Origin: CAVRJC01 sp963721435
GTDB taxonomy: Bacteria; Actinomycetota; Acidimicrobiia; IMCC26256; DASPTH01
Assembly (NCBI GenBank): GCA_963721435.1
Contig: CAVRJC010000005.1
Location: 124,001 to 188,000 of the forward strand
DNA length: 64,000 nt
Direction: 5' to 3'
The notes under the pieces are model-generated. The model did not search any database. It had not been told where the DNA came from and saw only the letters and a list, made by a program, of their open reading frames with translations. Positions within the stretch are counted from its first letter, which is position 1; every line of letters begins with the position of its first letter. Positions 41,420 to 49,732 of this stretch are shown piece after piece. Position numbers and translations under genes: made by a program.

Positions 41420-42675
41420 GCCTCGTCGTCACCAACGCGACGTCGCCCGCCGGCTCACCGGTCGCCCTGCGCGCGGTCGACGGGATCATCGCTGCGTACG
41501 GCGCGGATGTCGGCGTCGTCGCCGAGACCGGCGACGACGTGATCGACGCGGGTGGCGACGTGCTCGTCCCCGGGCTCGTCAACGGGCACACGCACGCAGG
41601 CATGACGTTGTTCCGCGGCTACGGCAGCGACCTGCCGCTGATGGAGTGGCTGGAGCAGAAGATCTGGCCGGCCGAAGCACGACTCACCGACAACGACGTC
41701 TACTGGGGAACACGGCTCGCGTGCGTCGAGATGATCCGCACCGGCACGGTGCGCTGCTGGGACATGTACTGGCATCCGGTCGCCGTCGCCCGTGCGATGC
41801 GCGACGCGGGGCTACGCGCCGCGGTGGGGCCGCCACTCATCGACGGGCTCGACGCGTCGCGGTCGAGCACCGCGTGCGCACCGGTGGCCGACGCACTCGA
41901 CGCGTTGGCCGATTTCGGGCCGATGGTGCAGCCGTCGCTCGCGCCGCACGGCATCTACACCGTCAGCGAGAAATCACTCGAGTGGGCCGCCGAGCAGTCA
42001 GCCGCACGCGAGATCCCGGTGCAGCTCCACTTCCTCGAGACCGAAGACGAAGTGGTCGGCTGTCTCGCACTCACCGGCGTGCGCCCGGGCCCGTACCTGG
42101 ACCGCATCGGCTTGTTGTCACCGCGCGCGGTGCTCTCCCACGGCGTGTGGATGGAAGCCGCCGAGCTCGAGCTGGTCGCCGCGCGCGGCACGACGGTCGT
42201 CACCAATCCCGTCTCGAACCTCAAGCTCGCAGTCGGGCGAACCTTCCCGTACGCGCGCGTACGCGAGCACGGGATCGCAGTCGGGCTCGGCACCGACGGC
42301 GCGTCGTCGAACAACGGCCTCGACCTCCTCCAGGACGTCAAGGTGCTCGCGCTGCTGCAGAAGTTCGCGCACGACGACCCGGCCGCGCTGCCTGCCGCCG
42401 AAGCGTGGGATGTCGCGACTGGCGCGCACGCGCCCGCACTCGGGGCGCGCCCGCTGGCGGTGGGGGAGCCGGCCGACTTCCTGCTCGTGCGCGCGAACGC
42501 GCCCGAGCTCGGCCCCGGCCACCTCCTCGAGAACCTCGTCTATGCCGCGTCCGGCTCGGTCGTGACGACGAGCGTCATCGCCGGCAACGTCGTCATGCGC
42601 GACGGCGTGGTCGCAAGCGTCGACGAGATCGGCGCCAAGGTCGTCGAGTGCGCGAGGCGCCTCGGCGTGCTCTGA
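41416..42675 (+). CDS. mtaD: 5-Methylthioadenosine/S-adenosylhomocysteine deaminase-like amidohydrolase
   Basis: A 419-residue amidohydrolase. Metal motif LVNGHTHAGMTLFRG, then PLMEWLEQKIWPAE typical of MTA/SAH deaminases, LHFLETEDEV, VLSHGVWM, and GLGTDGASSNNGLDLLQD. It deaminates MTA (to methylthioinosine) or SAH. ATG overlaps the phosphorylase stop. No other methionine-salvage genes (mtnA, mtnB and so on) lie within the window. Confidence 0.88.
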   Translation: MSLVVTNATSPAGSPVALRAVDGIIAAYGADVGVVAETGDDVIDAGGDVLVPGLVNGHTHAGMTLFRGYGSDLPLMEWLEQKIWPAEARLTDNDVYWGTRLACVEMIRTGTVRCWDMYWHPVAVARAMRDAGLRAAVGPPLIDGLDASRSSTACAPVADALDALADFGPMVQPSLAPHGIYTVSEKSLEWAAEQSAAREIPVQLHFLETEDEVVGCLALTGVRPGPYLDRIGLLSPRAVLSHGVWMEAAELELVAARGTTVVTNPVSNLKLAVGRTFPYARVREHGIAVGLGTDGASSNNGLDLLQDVKVLALLQKFAHDDPAALPAAEAWDVATGAHAPALGARPLAVGEPADFLLVRANAPELGPGHLLENLVYAASGSVVTTSVIAGNVVMRDGVVASVDEIGAKVVECARRLGVL

Positions 42676-42679
42676 CGAG

Positions 42680-43243
42680 TCAGATGGAGTGAGGGGTGGC
42701 GAAGACGGCGCGAACGCGGTCTTCGAAGTGCTCGAGCGGGAGCGTGTCGTAGTTCGGGTCGAACGCGATCTGGTCCCACTCGTCGGCGAACTTCTCCGCC
42801 AGCGCGAACCAGTCACCACCCGCGTGCTTCTCGCGCGCGTTCGGGTCCATGCCAAGGTGCTCGTAGTAGTGACGGCCCTGGAAGTCCTGGTGCACCTCGA
42901 TGGCCCACTGGACCTCGGGACGCACGTACGGGCGCAGGATCTCGGCCGCGATGCGTGGGTGGTTCATCACGCTGATCGCCTTGCCGACGTCATGGCACAG
43001 CGCGGCGACGACGAGCTCGTCGTCGGCTCCCGCGCGTTCGGCGAGCGTCGCGGTCTGGAGCGAGTGGGTGAGCTGATCGACCGCGAACCCGTCGGTGATC
43101 TCGGCGAGGCTGCGCAGGAGCATCAGCACCCGTTCCGCGACCCGACCCTGGTGGGTGAAGTGGTGATCCATGATCACCGCCCAGTGCTCGGCGGTGCCTT
43201 CGTCCATCCGGGTGAAGCTGGTGGGAGTGCTGGTTTCCGTCAT
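42680..43243 (-). CDS. HD domain phosphohydrolase
   Basis: A 187-residue HD-domain protein. The metal pair is LCHDVGKA near residue 88, with the distal HQDFQGRHYYEHLG providing additional His ligands and a possible second metal. Helical spacing (LTHSLQTATLAERAGADDELV) is typical of small HD oxygenase/phosphohydrolase proteins such as the PhnZ-like group, where a mixed-valent di-iron centre oxidises organophosphonates. Whether this is a hydrolase or oxygenase cannot be read here. Convergent with mtaD (4 bp between stops). Confidence 0.8.
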   Translation of the reverse strand: MTETSTPTSFTRMDEGTAEHWAVIMDHHFTHQGRVAERVLMLLRSLAEITDGFAVDQLTHSLQTATLAERAGADDELVVAALCHDVGKAISVMNHPRIAAEILRPYVRPEVQWAIEVHQDFQGRHYYEHLGMDPNAREKHAGGDWFALAEKFADEWDQIAFDPNYDTLPLEHFEDRVRAVFATPHSI

Positions 43244-43362
43244 GCCCCCATTGTTCCTCAGAATCGGGGGGAGTTGGTACTTTCGCCCGCTACTCTCGAT
43301 CGCCGATCGCCAATCGGGTGACGACCGTGACCCCGATTCGATCGCCTCAGCCGGAGCCGACG

Positions 43363-43818
43363 ATGACGAAGCGTGAGTGGCGGGCAACCTGGTGCGGTGC
43401 GGCCATCGCCGTCGTCGGGTCGATCCTCTTCGCCGTCATCGCGCACGCGCTCGAGCCCACGATCAACGGGCCCGGCACCCGCACCGTCGCACCACCCGTG
43501 CTGTGGGGCCTGGGCGGCGCGCTCGGGATGGGCCTCGGGGCGTTCGTGGCCTCGTTCGGCACGCGCCGGTTCTGGCCCGGTGCCCAGGCCGCGTTCTTCG
43601 GCGCGCTGGTGTTCTTCGTGCTCGTGATCCTCGCCTACAACGACAAGACCCTCCGCCTGGAAGACCAGGTCGTGGGCTCGCTCATCATCGTGGTCCTGCC
43701 GGCGTTCCTCGGCGGCCTCGTCGCCGCGGTCGTGGGCAAGTTCTGCGGCAAGGCGTGCGTGCGCTTCAGCCCCCAGCGCCCACCCACCCGCACGTCCGCC
43801 ACCGGCCAGCCGGCCTGA
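43363..43818 (+). CDS. Four-helix membrane protein, hypothetical
   Basis: A 151-residue protein with about four predicted membrane helices: ATWCGAAIAVVGSILFAVIAHAL, VLWGLGGALGMGLGAFVASFG (split by a Gly-rich turn), AFFGALVFFVLVILAY and SLIIVVLPAFLGGLVAAVVG, plus a Cys pair in FCGKAC near the end. ATG at 43363 follows CCGGAG; a GTG at 43318 is possible but less likely. No family recognised. Confidence 0.65.
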   Translation: MTKREWRATWCGAAIAVVGSILFAVIAHALEPTINGPGTRTVAPPVLWGLGGALGMGLGAFVASFGTRRFWPGAQAAFFGALVFFVLVILAYNDKTLRLEDQVVGSLIIVVLPAFLGGLVAAVVGKFCGKACVRFSPQRPPTRTSATGQPA

Positions 43819-43892
43819 GGCCCGCACCCGCGGCGCCCGGCCGCGGTATCCGGCCCGGTATCCAGTCGGCGGGGCCTTGCGGAGTGGCAGAA

Positions 43893-43919
43893 TTGACGGC
43901 ATCATCCTAGTGATCACTA
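43893..43919 (+). promoter_or_regulatory. Promoter with perfect 12-bp palindrome before amidohydrolase copy 3
   Basis: TTGACG (43893-43898) is a good -35 box. Within the spacer and the -10 region lies the perfect palindrome TAGTGATCACTA (43908-43919), whose end overlaps a CACTAT -10-like hexamer. A repressor bound here would block the promoter of the gene starting at 43965. Confidence 0.6.
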
Positions 43920-43964
43920 TGGCGCCGGAACGCCGACTGCCCACACACCGCTGAGGAGCGCGCG

Positions 43965-45086
43965 ATGACGATGACCGAAGAGCCCACGACGCAGGAGCTG
44001 TTGATCTCCTCCGACTCGCACGTGAAGATCGGCCACGACAGCGTCAAGGCGCACCTCGCGTCGAAGTTCCACGACGCGTACGACAAGGCGGCGAGCGGCT
44101 TCGCGCAGCAGATGAACACGGGCGCCGGCGCGGTCAACCAGGCATGGGACACGTCGCGCAAGCGGGAGCAGGACACGAGCGCGTTCCGCTTGCGGAACAT
44201 GTCGCAGCCCGGCCACACCGATCCGCACGCGCGCCTCGAGGCGATGGACCTCGACGGTGTCGCGCAAGAGGTCCTGTACTGCGAGGTCAGCGGGTTCCGC
44301 TACCTGTACCAGGTCGAGGGCGGCACCGCGGAGGCGACGGTCGCGTTCAACGACGCGATGCACGAGTTCGGCGCGGCCGACCCCAACCGCCTCATCGTCT
44401 CGTACCAGATCCCGATCCACGACATCGACTTCGCGGTGAAGGAGGTGCAGCGCGTCGCGTCGATGGGCGGGAAGTCGCTGCAGCTCCCCGTGTTCCCGCC
44501 CGAGGTCGATCTCCCTGACTACTACCACGAGCGCTACGACCCGCTGTTCGCGACGATCCAGGAGACCGGCCTGCCGATCTGCTGCCACATCGGCCTCAAC
44601 ACGATGCTGTCGAGCCTCACCGACCGCGACCCGACTCCCGACCGCGGGATCATGGTCACCATGGTCGGGCTCAGCACCGGCGAGGCGCTCGGCATGTGGG
44701 TCATGACCGGCATCCTCGAGCGGTTCCCCGACCTCAAGCTCGTGTTCGTGGAGCCCGGCCTCGGCTGGGTCGCGTGGTGGGTGTACATCGCCGACGACCT
44801 TGCGTCACGCCAGGGGTACAACTTCCCCGACATCAAGGAGCTCCCGAGCCACTACTTCCACAAGAACGTGCACCTCACGTTCATCGAGGAGCCCGACGCG
44901 CTGCAGTCTCCGCTCATCCGGCACCGGCTCGGCGTGGAGAACATCATGTGGTCGAGCGACTTCCCGCACCCGGTGACGAGCTGGCCGCACTCGCGCAAGA
45001 TCGTGGAGGAGCAGTTCGCCGGCATCCCCGCGCACGAGCGTGAGCTGATGGTGAGCGGCAACGCCAAGCGGGTCTGGAACCTGTAG
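43965..45086 (+). CDS. Amidohydrolase family 2, copy 3
   Basis: A 373-residue amidohydrolase with the same layout as copies 1 and 2: ISSDSHVKIGHDSVKAHLAS, DGVAQEVLYCEVSGFRYLYQ, IPIHDIDFAVKEVQRVASMG, LPICCHIGLNTMLSSLTDRD (metal His), FVEPGLGWVAWWVYIADD and IMWSSDFPHPVTSWPHS (catalytic Asp in SDFPHP). GAGGAGCGCGCG precedes the ATG. Expression is likely controlled through the palindrome at 43908. A strong terminator follows. Confidence 0.9.
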   Translation: MTMTEEPTTQELLISSDSHVKIGHDSVKAHLASKFHDAYDKAASGFAQQMNTGAGAVNQAWDTSRKREQDTSAFRLRNMSQPGHTDPHARLEAMDLDGVAQEVLYCEVSGFRYLYQVEGGTAEATVAFNDAMHEFGAADPNRLIVSYQIPIHDIDFAVKEVQRVASMGGKSLQLPVFPPEVDLPDYYHERYDPLFATIQETGLPICCHIGLNTMLSSLTDRDPTPDRGIMVTMVGLSTGEALGMWVMTGILERFPDLKLVFVEPGLGWVAWWVYIADDLASRQGYNFPDIKELPSHYFHKNVHLTFIEEPDALQSPLIRHRLGVENIMWSSDFPHPVTSWPHSRKIVEEQFAGIPAHERELMVSGNAKRVWNL

Positions 45087-45095
45087 CAGATTCAT

Positions 45096-45132
45096 TGCCC
45101 CTGAGAGGAAAACGTTCGGCCTCTCAGGGGCA
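45096..45132. terminator. Strong bidirectional terminator
   Basis: TGCCCCTGAGAGG (45096-45108) and CCTCTCAGGGGCA (45120-45132) make a perfect 13-bp stem with an 11-nt loop. It lies 9 nt after the amidohydrolase stop. On the minus strand it follows the PadR gene. It lacks a long T-tract but the stem is very stable. Confidence 0.8.
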
Positions 45133-45241
45133 GTGAACTGTCCACAGGGCGCGTGAGAGCTGCCTCCGCATGCCCGGCTTCTCGAGCTTCGAAGGCGGGC
45201 TCTGGGAGCGCCAGGGCCGCGGCGAGGTGAGCGTCGGCGAC

Positions 45242-45695
45242 TCATAGCGCGTCGGGATCCCACCGTCAGGCGCTCGAGCTGCCGTGCAGCCTCGTCGAGG
45301 ACCTGCTCGGCGGCGCGCGGATCGAGCATCGGCGCGAGCAGGCGGGCGCGGATCGCGAAGCGGTCGATCGCACCGTCGACGGAGGTCACGGCGCGCACCC
45401 GCACACCCGTGCGCACCTCGAGCGCGGCGAGCTCCTCACCGCGTCGTCGCAGGGTCTGGTGCCCGAGGTCGGTGAGGGAGTACACGCTGCGCCGCCCGGC
45501 CGCGGTCGCGCCGACGAGGCCGTCGTCCCGCAGGGCGCGGATCGCGGGGTAGACGCTCCCGGCGGACGGCTCGTAGAGGTCGCCGAAGAGGCGAGTCAGC
45601 TCACCGAGCACCTGGTAGCCGTGCATGGGCTCCCGCTCCAGCAGCGCGAGCACCACGAGCGGGAGCTCACCGTGACGGAAGAAGCGCGGGGCCAT
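45242..45695 (-). pseudogene. PadR family regulator, stop probably lost by a frameshift
   Basis: MAPRFFRHGELPLVVLALLE, then MHGYQVLGEL, PSAGSVYPAIRALRDDGLV, RRSVYSLTDLGHQTL and a helical LDEAARQLERL region: a PadR-type protein of about 150 residues. As read, the frame then stays open through the terminator at 45096-45132 and 280 bp into the antisense of the amidohydrolase gene, which is not credible. The frame reached by removing one base near the LERL end stops at 45242. The ATG at 45695 has GGAGGTGTG at the right distance. It probably regulates the local amidohydrolase. Confidence 0.75.
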
Positions 45696-45886
45696 GGCAC
45701 ACCTCCGGGCGGCCCGTTGGGTCGACGTCGGGCAACGTGCGAAACTCGTACGAATCTATATCGAAGTTCCTGCGAAACGGTGAATGGCCCATTCGTGAAC
45801 CGCGCGCCCTACTGCGAGAACGGCAGCGTGCCGCACTGATCTACCAGAAGACCTGCCAGAAGGAGACGCCGCACGCGGCGGTGCGC

Positions 45887-46549
45887 CTACCGGCGGCCGG
45901 AGACGGTGACCGGCACGAGCGCGGCGTCGCGCTGGCGGTGGCGCAGCACCTGCATGAACCAGGCGACGGTCACCCCGATGACCGCGGCAGTGAGTCCCCA
46001 CGACATCGCGGTGCGCGCCACCACATAGGTGCCGACCGACTGGCTCACGAGCAGCCAGAGCGTGACGCCCGCATTGATGAGCTGGGTGACTCCCCACAGC
46101 AGCGAGATACCGAGGAAGAACCGGCGCAGGTGGGCGTCGCTCATGGTGTCCTCGGGGAGCGGGCAGAAGTCACGCGCGATGCGCAGCACGACGGGCTGGC
46201 CGAGGACGGCCGAGCTGAGGATCACGACGCCGGCGACCGCGGTGCCGAGCGTGGGCTGGAGGAAGTAGAGGAAGCTGCTGCCGGTCGCCAGTGAGAGCAC
46301 GGTTCGGACGAGCAGCACGCCGACGCCCACGAGCACGAGGGCGGGGATGCGGCGGCCGAGCATCTTGCGGACCACGATCACCGAGCACGACCACAGGAAG
46401 CCACCCACGATCGCGGCGGGGACGCCGAAGAAGTGGAGGAGCAGCAGGAAGATCGCCGTGGGCGCGAGCACACCCTCCACCAGGCGCGGGACCGCACCGA
46501 TCGCCAGGCTCCGCAGCGGGGGCAGGTGGACGGTCTCGCTCGCGGTCAT
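45887..46549 (-). CDS. Multi-pass membrane protein (VC0807-like), hypothetical
   Basis: A 220-residue protein with about five to six predicted membrane helices (PTAIFLLLLHFFGVPAAIVG, ALVLVGVGVLLVRTVLSLA, TAVAGVVILSSAVL, and others). The VC0807-type block PVVLRIARDFCPLP, followed by RRFFLGISLLWGVTQLINAG, is visible. The ATG at 46549 is a better start than the one 72 nt upstream. No function known. A 190-bp gap (45696-45886) before it holds only a TCGTACGA palindrome and a TATAGA -10-like element for the PadR gene. Confidence 0.75.
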   Translation of the reverse strand: MTASETVHLPPLRSLAIGAVPRLVEGVLAPTAIFLLLLHFFGVPAAIVGGFLWSCSVIVVRKMLGRRIPALVLVGVGVLLVRTVLSLATGSSFLYFLQPTLGTAVAGVVILSSAVLGQPVVLRIARDFCPLPEDTMSDAHLRRFFLGISLLWGVTQLINAGVTLWLLVSQSVGTYVVARTAMSWGLTAAVIGVTVAWFMQVLRHRQRDAALVPVTVSGRR

Positions 46550-46673
46550 GGTTCGCTTTCGGCGCGTCGATCGGATCTGCTGCCACCATAGGGACGGCAC
46601 TCGCCGATCGACTATCGGCAAGAACGTTGTTCACGTTGAATTCAGTTCCTCGGAACTGAAGACCAGGTGAACG

Positions 46674-48335
46674 TCAATTCTGCAGGAGCGCCCCTGGGAG
46701 CCGGCTGAGACGGTCGACGACCGACTTGCCGTCCTCGCGAATCGTGACGCCGTTCACAATCACGTGGTCGATCCCCTCGGGCGCGTCGGCCACCAGCCGC
46801 TCACCGTCGGCAGGGAAATCCCGGCGACGGGTGATCGGACCGGGCGACAGGCGCTCCCAGTCGAGGACGACCGCGTCGGCCGGCGCGCCGACCTGGAGGT
46901 GGCCCCGGCCGATGCCGAGCACGTCGGAGAGCTCGCCGGTGAGCTTGTGCACGCCCTCTTCGACGGGCATGAGCTCACGGTCGCGGACCCACTTCGACAG
47001 GAAGTCGGTGGGCATCACCGCATCGCAGATCTGGCTCACGTGCGCGCCGGCATCGGACAGCCCCATGATGCAGCCGTCGGTGCGCATGAGGAGGGAGACG
47101 CCGTCTTCGTCGTCGTTCGCGAACGTGACGCTGAAACGGGACTCGAGATCATCGGCGAGTGAGATGTCGGCGACGACGTCGAACGGGGTGCACCCCCGCT
47201 CGCGTGCGATGTCGGCGACCGAGCGCCCGACGAGCTCCGGGTGTGCGGCCGAGTCGGCGACGCGGAACGTCTCCCAACGCGGGTTCACCCACTTGCTGCT
47301 GTCGAACTCCTCCGACACGCGGGCGCGCCACGCCGGGTCTTCGTAGAACGTGTGCCGGGCCTCGAGCGGCGCGGCGACGAATGGCGCGAACGCGGGCACC
47401 GAGTAGAACGCGGTGGGCTCGATCATCGCGAGCTCCTGCAGGATCGGCCGGCACGTGACCTGCACCCACACATCGGCACCCGCGGCGCGCCCTTCGGCAT
47501 GGAGCACGAGCTTGTCGCGGAACGGCGCGCGTGACTTCCACTCCGGCGGGTAGGTGAGGATCGACGACCAGGTGATCGTGCGGCCCAGCGTGCGCTGGAA
47601 CGCATAGACCCAGGCGAAGTTCTCGCCCGGCGCGATGTGCACCATGCCCTGGCCGATGTCACCGGTGACACGCATGAGCGCCTCGACCTCGTCCTGCGTC
47701 GCGACGATCGACGGGACGGGACGGCCGCCGTCGCCGAGGTGGAACCCGCCGCGGTCGCTGGAAAACCCGAGCGCGCCGCCTTCGATGGACTCGGCGACGA
47801 CCTGCTGCATGCGCGCGATCTCGTCGTCGGTGGCCTCACGCTCGTAGGCGTCGTCGCCCATCACGTACATCCGCACGGGCGTGTGCCCCACGTAGCCGCC
47901 GAAGTTGATCGCGGTGCCGCGTCGGTGCACCGCGGCGAGATACTCGGGGTAGGTCTCGAAGTCCCAGTCGATGCCCGCCTCCAACGTGGCGAGGCGCATG
48001 TCTTCGACCTTGTCGAGGGTGCGGCACAGCGACACGCGGTCGGCCGGCCGCGTGGGGGCGAGGCTGTACCCGCAGTTCCCCGCGATGACCGACGTGACGC
48101 CGTGGTAGAGGGACGGCGAGAGCTCGTGATCCCAGAGCGCCTGCGGGTCGTAGTGCGTGTGGATGTCGACGAAGCCGGGCACCACGAGGCGCCCACTCGC
48201 GTCGACCTCTTCACGTGCGGTCACGCGTTCGCCGATCTCCACGATCCGGCCGTCCGCGATGCCGATGTCGGCACGGAACGCGGGCGCGCCGCTGCCGTCG
48301 ACGACGGTGCCGCCCCGGATCGCGAGGTCGGTCAT
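46674..48335 (-). CDS. N-acyl-D-amino-acid deacylase-like amidohydrolase
   Basis: A 553-residue amidohydrolase of the D-aminoacylase family. RGGTVVDGSG starts the composite beta domain; DIHTHYDPQALWD is the first metal site; GVTSVIAGNCGYSLAPTRP, with Cys in GNCGYS, is the D-aminoacylase signature Cys. HIAPGENFAWVYAF and LSDAGAHVSQICDA follow. It is downstream of, and coupled by ATGA to, the amidohydrolase at 48332-49525. Family reaction: hydrolysis of N-acyl-D-amino acids or related N-acyl compounds. Confidence 0.9.
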   Translation of the reverse strand: MTDLAIRGGTVVDGSGAPAFRADIGIADGRIVEIGERVTAREEVDASGRLVVPGFVDIHTHYDPQALWDHELSPSLYHGVTSVIAGNCGYSLAPTRPADRVSLCRTLDKVEDMRLATLEAGIDWDFETYPEYLAAVHRRGTAINFGGYVGHTPVRMYVMGDDAYEREATDDEIARMQQVVAESIEGGALGFSSDRGGFHLGDGGRPVPSIVATQDEVEALMRVTGDIGQGMVHIAPGENFAWVYAFQRTLGRTITWSSILTYPPEWKSRAPFRDKLVLHAEGRAAGADVWVQVTCRPILQELAMIEPTAFYSVPAFAPFVAAPLEARHTFYEDPAWRARVSEEFDSSKWVNPRWETFRVADSAAHPELVGRSVADIARERGCTPFDVVADISLADDLESRFSVTFANDDEDGVSLLMRTDGCIMGLSDAGAHVSQICDAVMPTDFLSKWVRDRELMPVEEGVHKLTGELSDVLGIGRGHLQVGAPADAVVLDWERLSPGPITRRRDFPADGERLVADAPEGIDHVIVNGVTIREDGKSVVDRLSRLPGALLQN

Positions 48336-49525
48336 CGGGCGTCCTCCCGCGCGGGCGGCGGATCGAAGTGGTACAGGCTCGCCGCGTTCTGGGACACGAT
48401 CTTGCGGGCGTCGTCGGGAGCGACCTCGGCGAGGATGTCGCAGAGGATCTCCTGCGAGCGCGGGAACGTCGACTCGGTGTGCGGGTAGTCGCTGCCCCAC
48501 ATGAGCGTGTTGACGCCGATGACATCGCGCTCTCGGATGCCGACCGCGTCTTCCTGGAACGAGGCGAAGCAGTTGGTGTGGAAGTAGTCGCTCGGGAGCA
48601 CTCCCGCCGGGAAGCGGTGCCAGTCACCACGCGGCGGGCGATCGGTGTACGTGTAGTCCATCTGGGCGAGGAAGTACGGGATCCACGCGAGCTCGTGCTC
48701 GACCGAGCCGACCCGCAATCCGGGATACCGCTCGAACACGCCGGTGAACACGAGGTCGGCAAGGGAGAGACGCACCTGGTGGTCCTGGTTGCAGAACAGG
48801 GACGGCGGCACGTGCTTCACGTCCAGGCGGAAGGCGGCGTCGCCGACGCGCGGATCGCCACGGTCGGTTGCGGTGTGCATGCTCAGGGGCATGTCGAGGT
48901 CTTGCGCGGTCGCCCAGAACCGGTCGTAGTCGGGGTGGCTGAAGGGAAGCCACGACGGGGGAGCGACGGTGATGAGCGCCCCGCACAAGCCGAGCGCGCG
49001 GCACCGGGTGAGCTCGTCGGCCGCCTCGTTCGGGTCGTCGAGGTTGACCATCGCGATGCCCTTGAGCCGGTTGGTGTCGTGACTGCAGAAGGCGCCGACC
49101 CAGTCGTTGTACGCGCGCATCGCCAGCGTGACGACGTCGGTGACCGGCACCGAGAACAGGACGAGGCCCTGGCTCGGGTAGATCACGGAGCCCCAGATCC
49201 CGTCGGTCTCGTTCTCCGCGAGGTAGGCCGCAGGGTCGTAGGCAGCCGGGCGGACATCGCCGAAGACCGCCGAGGTGCGCAGCTCGTCGGCCTCCTTGAC
49301 GAAGCGGTCACCGGTCTGGATCCCGATGAACGACATCGTCTTCCGGCCGTCGACGTACCACCAGTCGCCGTCGGCCTCCGACACCACACGCGGCGCCCGG
49401 TCGCCGAGCACGGGCACCAGGCCTTCCCAGAGATCGGGCGGCTCGATGATGTGGGAGTCCGACGAGATCATCCACGTGGTGGCGAGCACGTCGGCAATCG
49501 ACCCTGTCTGCGTTGTTGTCGTCAT
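48332..49525 (-). CDS. Amidohydrolase family 2 (ACMSD-like), separate subfamily
   Basis: A 397-residue amidohydrolase-2 protein: MISSDSHIIEPPDLWEGL at the N-terminus, ADGDWWYVDGRKTM, YPSQGLVLFSVP, NRLKGIAMVNLDDP, LPFSHPDYDRFWATAQDLD, FTGVFERYPGLRVGSVEHEL and LMWGSDYPHTESTFPRS with the catalytic Asp. It is less similar to the three copies at 6584, 17870 and 43965, so it belongs to another subfamily, as found in many mycobacterial catabolic clusters. Its stop overlaps the start of the deacylase gene. Confidence 0.9.
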   Translation of the reverse strand: MTTTTQTGSIADVLATTWMISSDSHIIEPPDLWEGLVPVLGDRAPRVVSEADGDWWYVDGRKTMSFIGIQTGDRFVKEADELRTSAVFGDVRPAAYDPAAYLAENETDGIWGSVIYPSQGLVLFSVPVTDVVTLAMRAYNDWVGAFCSHDTNRLKGIAMVNLDDPNEAADELTRCRALGLCGALITVAPPSWLPFSHPDYDRFWATAQDLDMPLSMHTATDRGDPRVGDAAFRLDVKHVPPSLFCNQDHQVRLSLADLVFTGVFERYPGLRVGSVEHELAWIPYFLAQMDYTYTDRPPRGDWHRFPAGVLPSDYFHTNCFASFQEDAVGIRERDVIGVNTLMWGSDYPHTESTFPRSQEILCDILAEVAPDDARKIVSQNAASLYHFDPPPAREDAR

Positions 49526-49732
49526 GGTTGCGAGGGTACGCCGCGAGCCGCAGCCTCTGCACGTACCGAACCCGTGTCGCAATCGAGCGAGAGCGCGGTG
49601 GCGTCGTTCTCTCGGGTCGGGCGGGCGCACGTGACTGCCTGATAGTTCGCTGAGAGCCGGCCGGTCCGCGTCCAGATTCCCGAAGCGCGCCGATAGCCTG
49701 CGAGGTCCTCCCGTCGCCGAAAGGCAAGCTCT

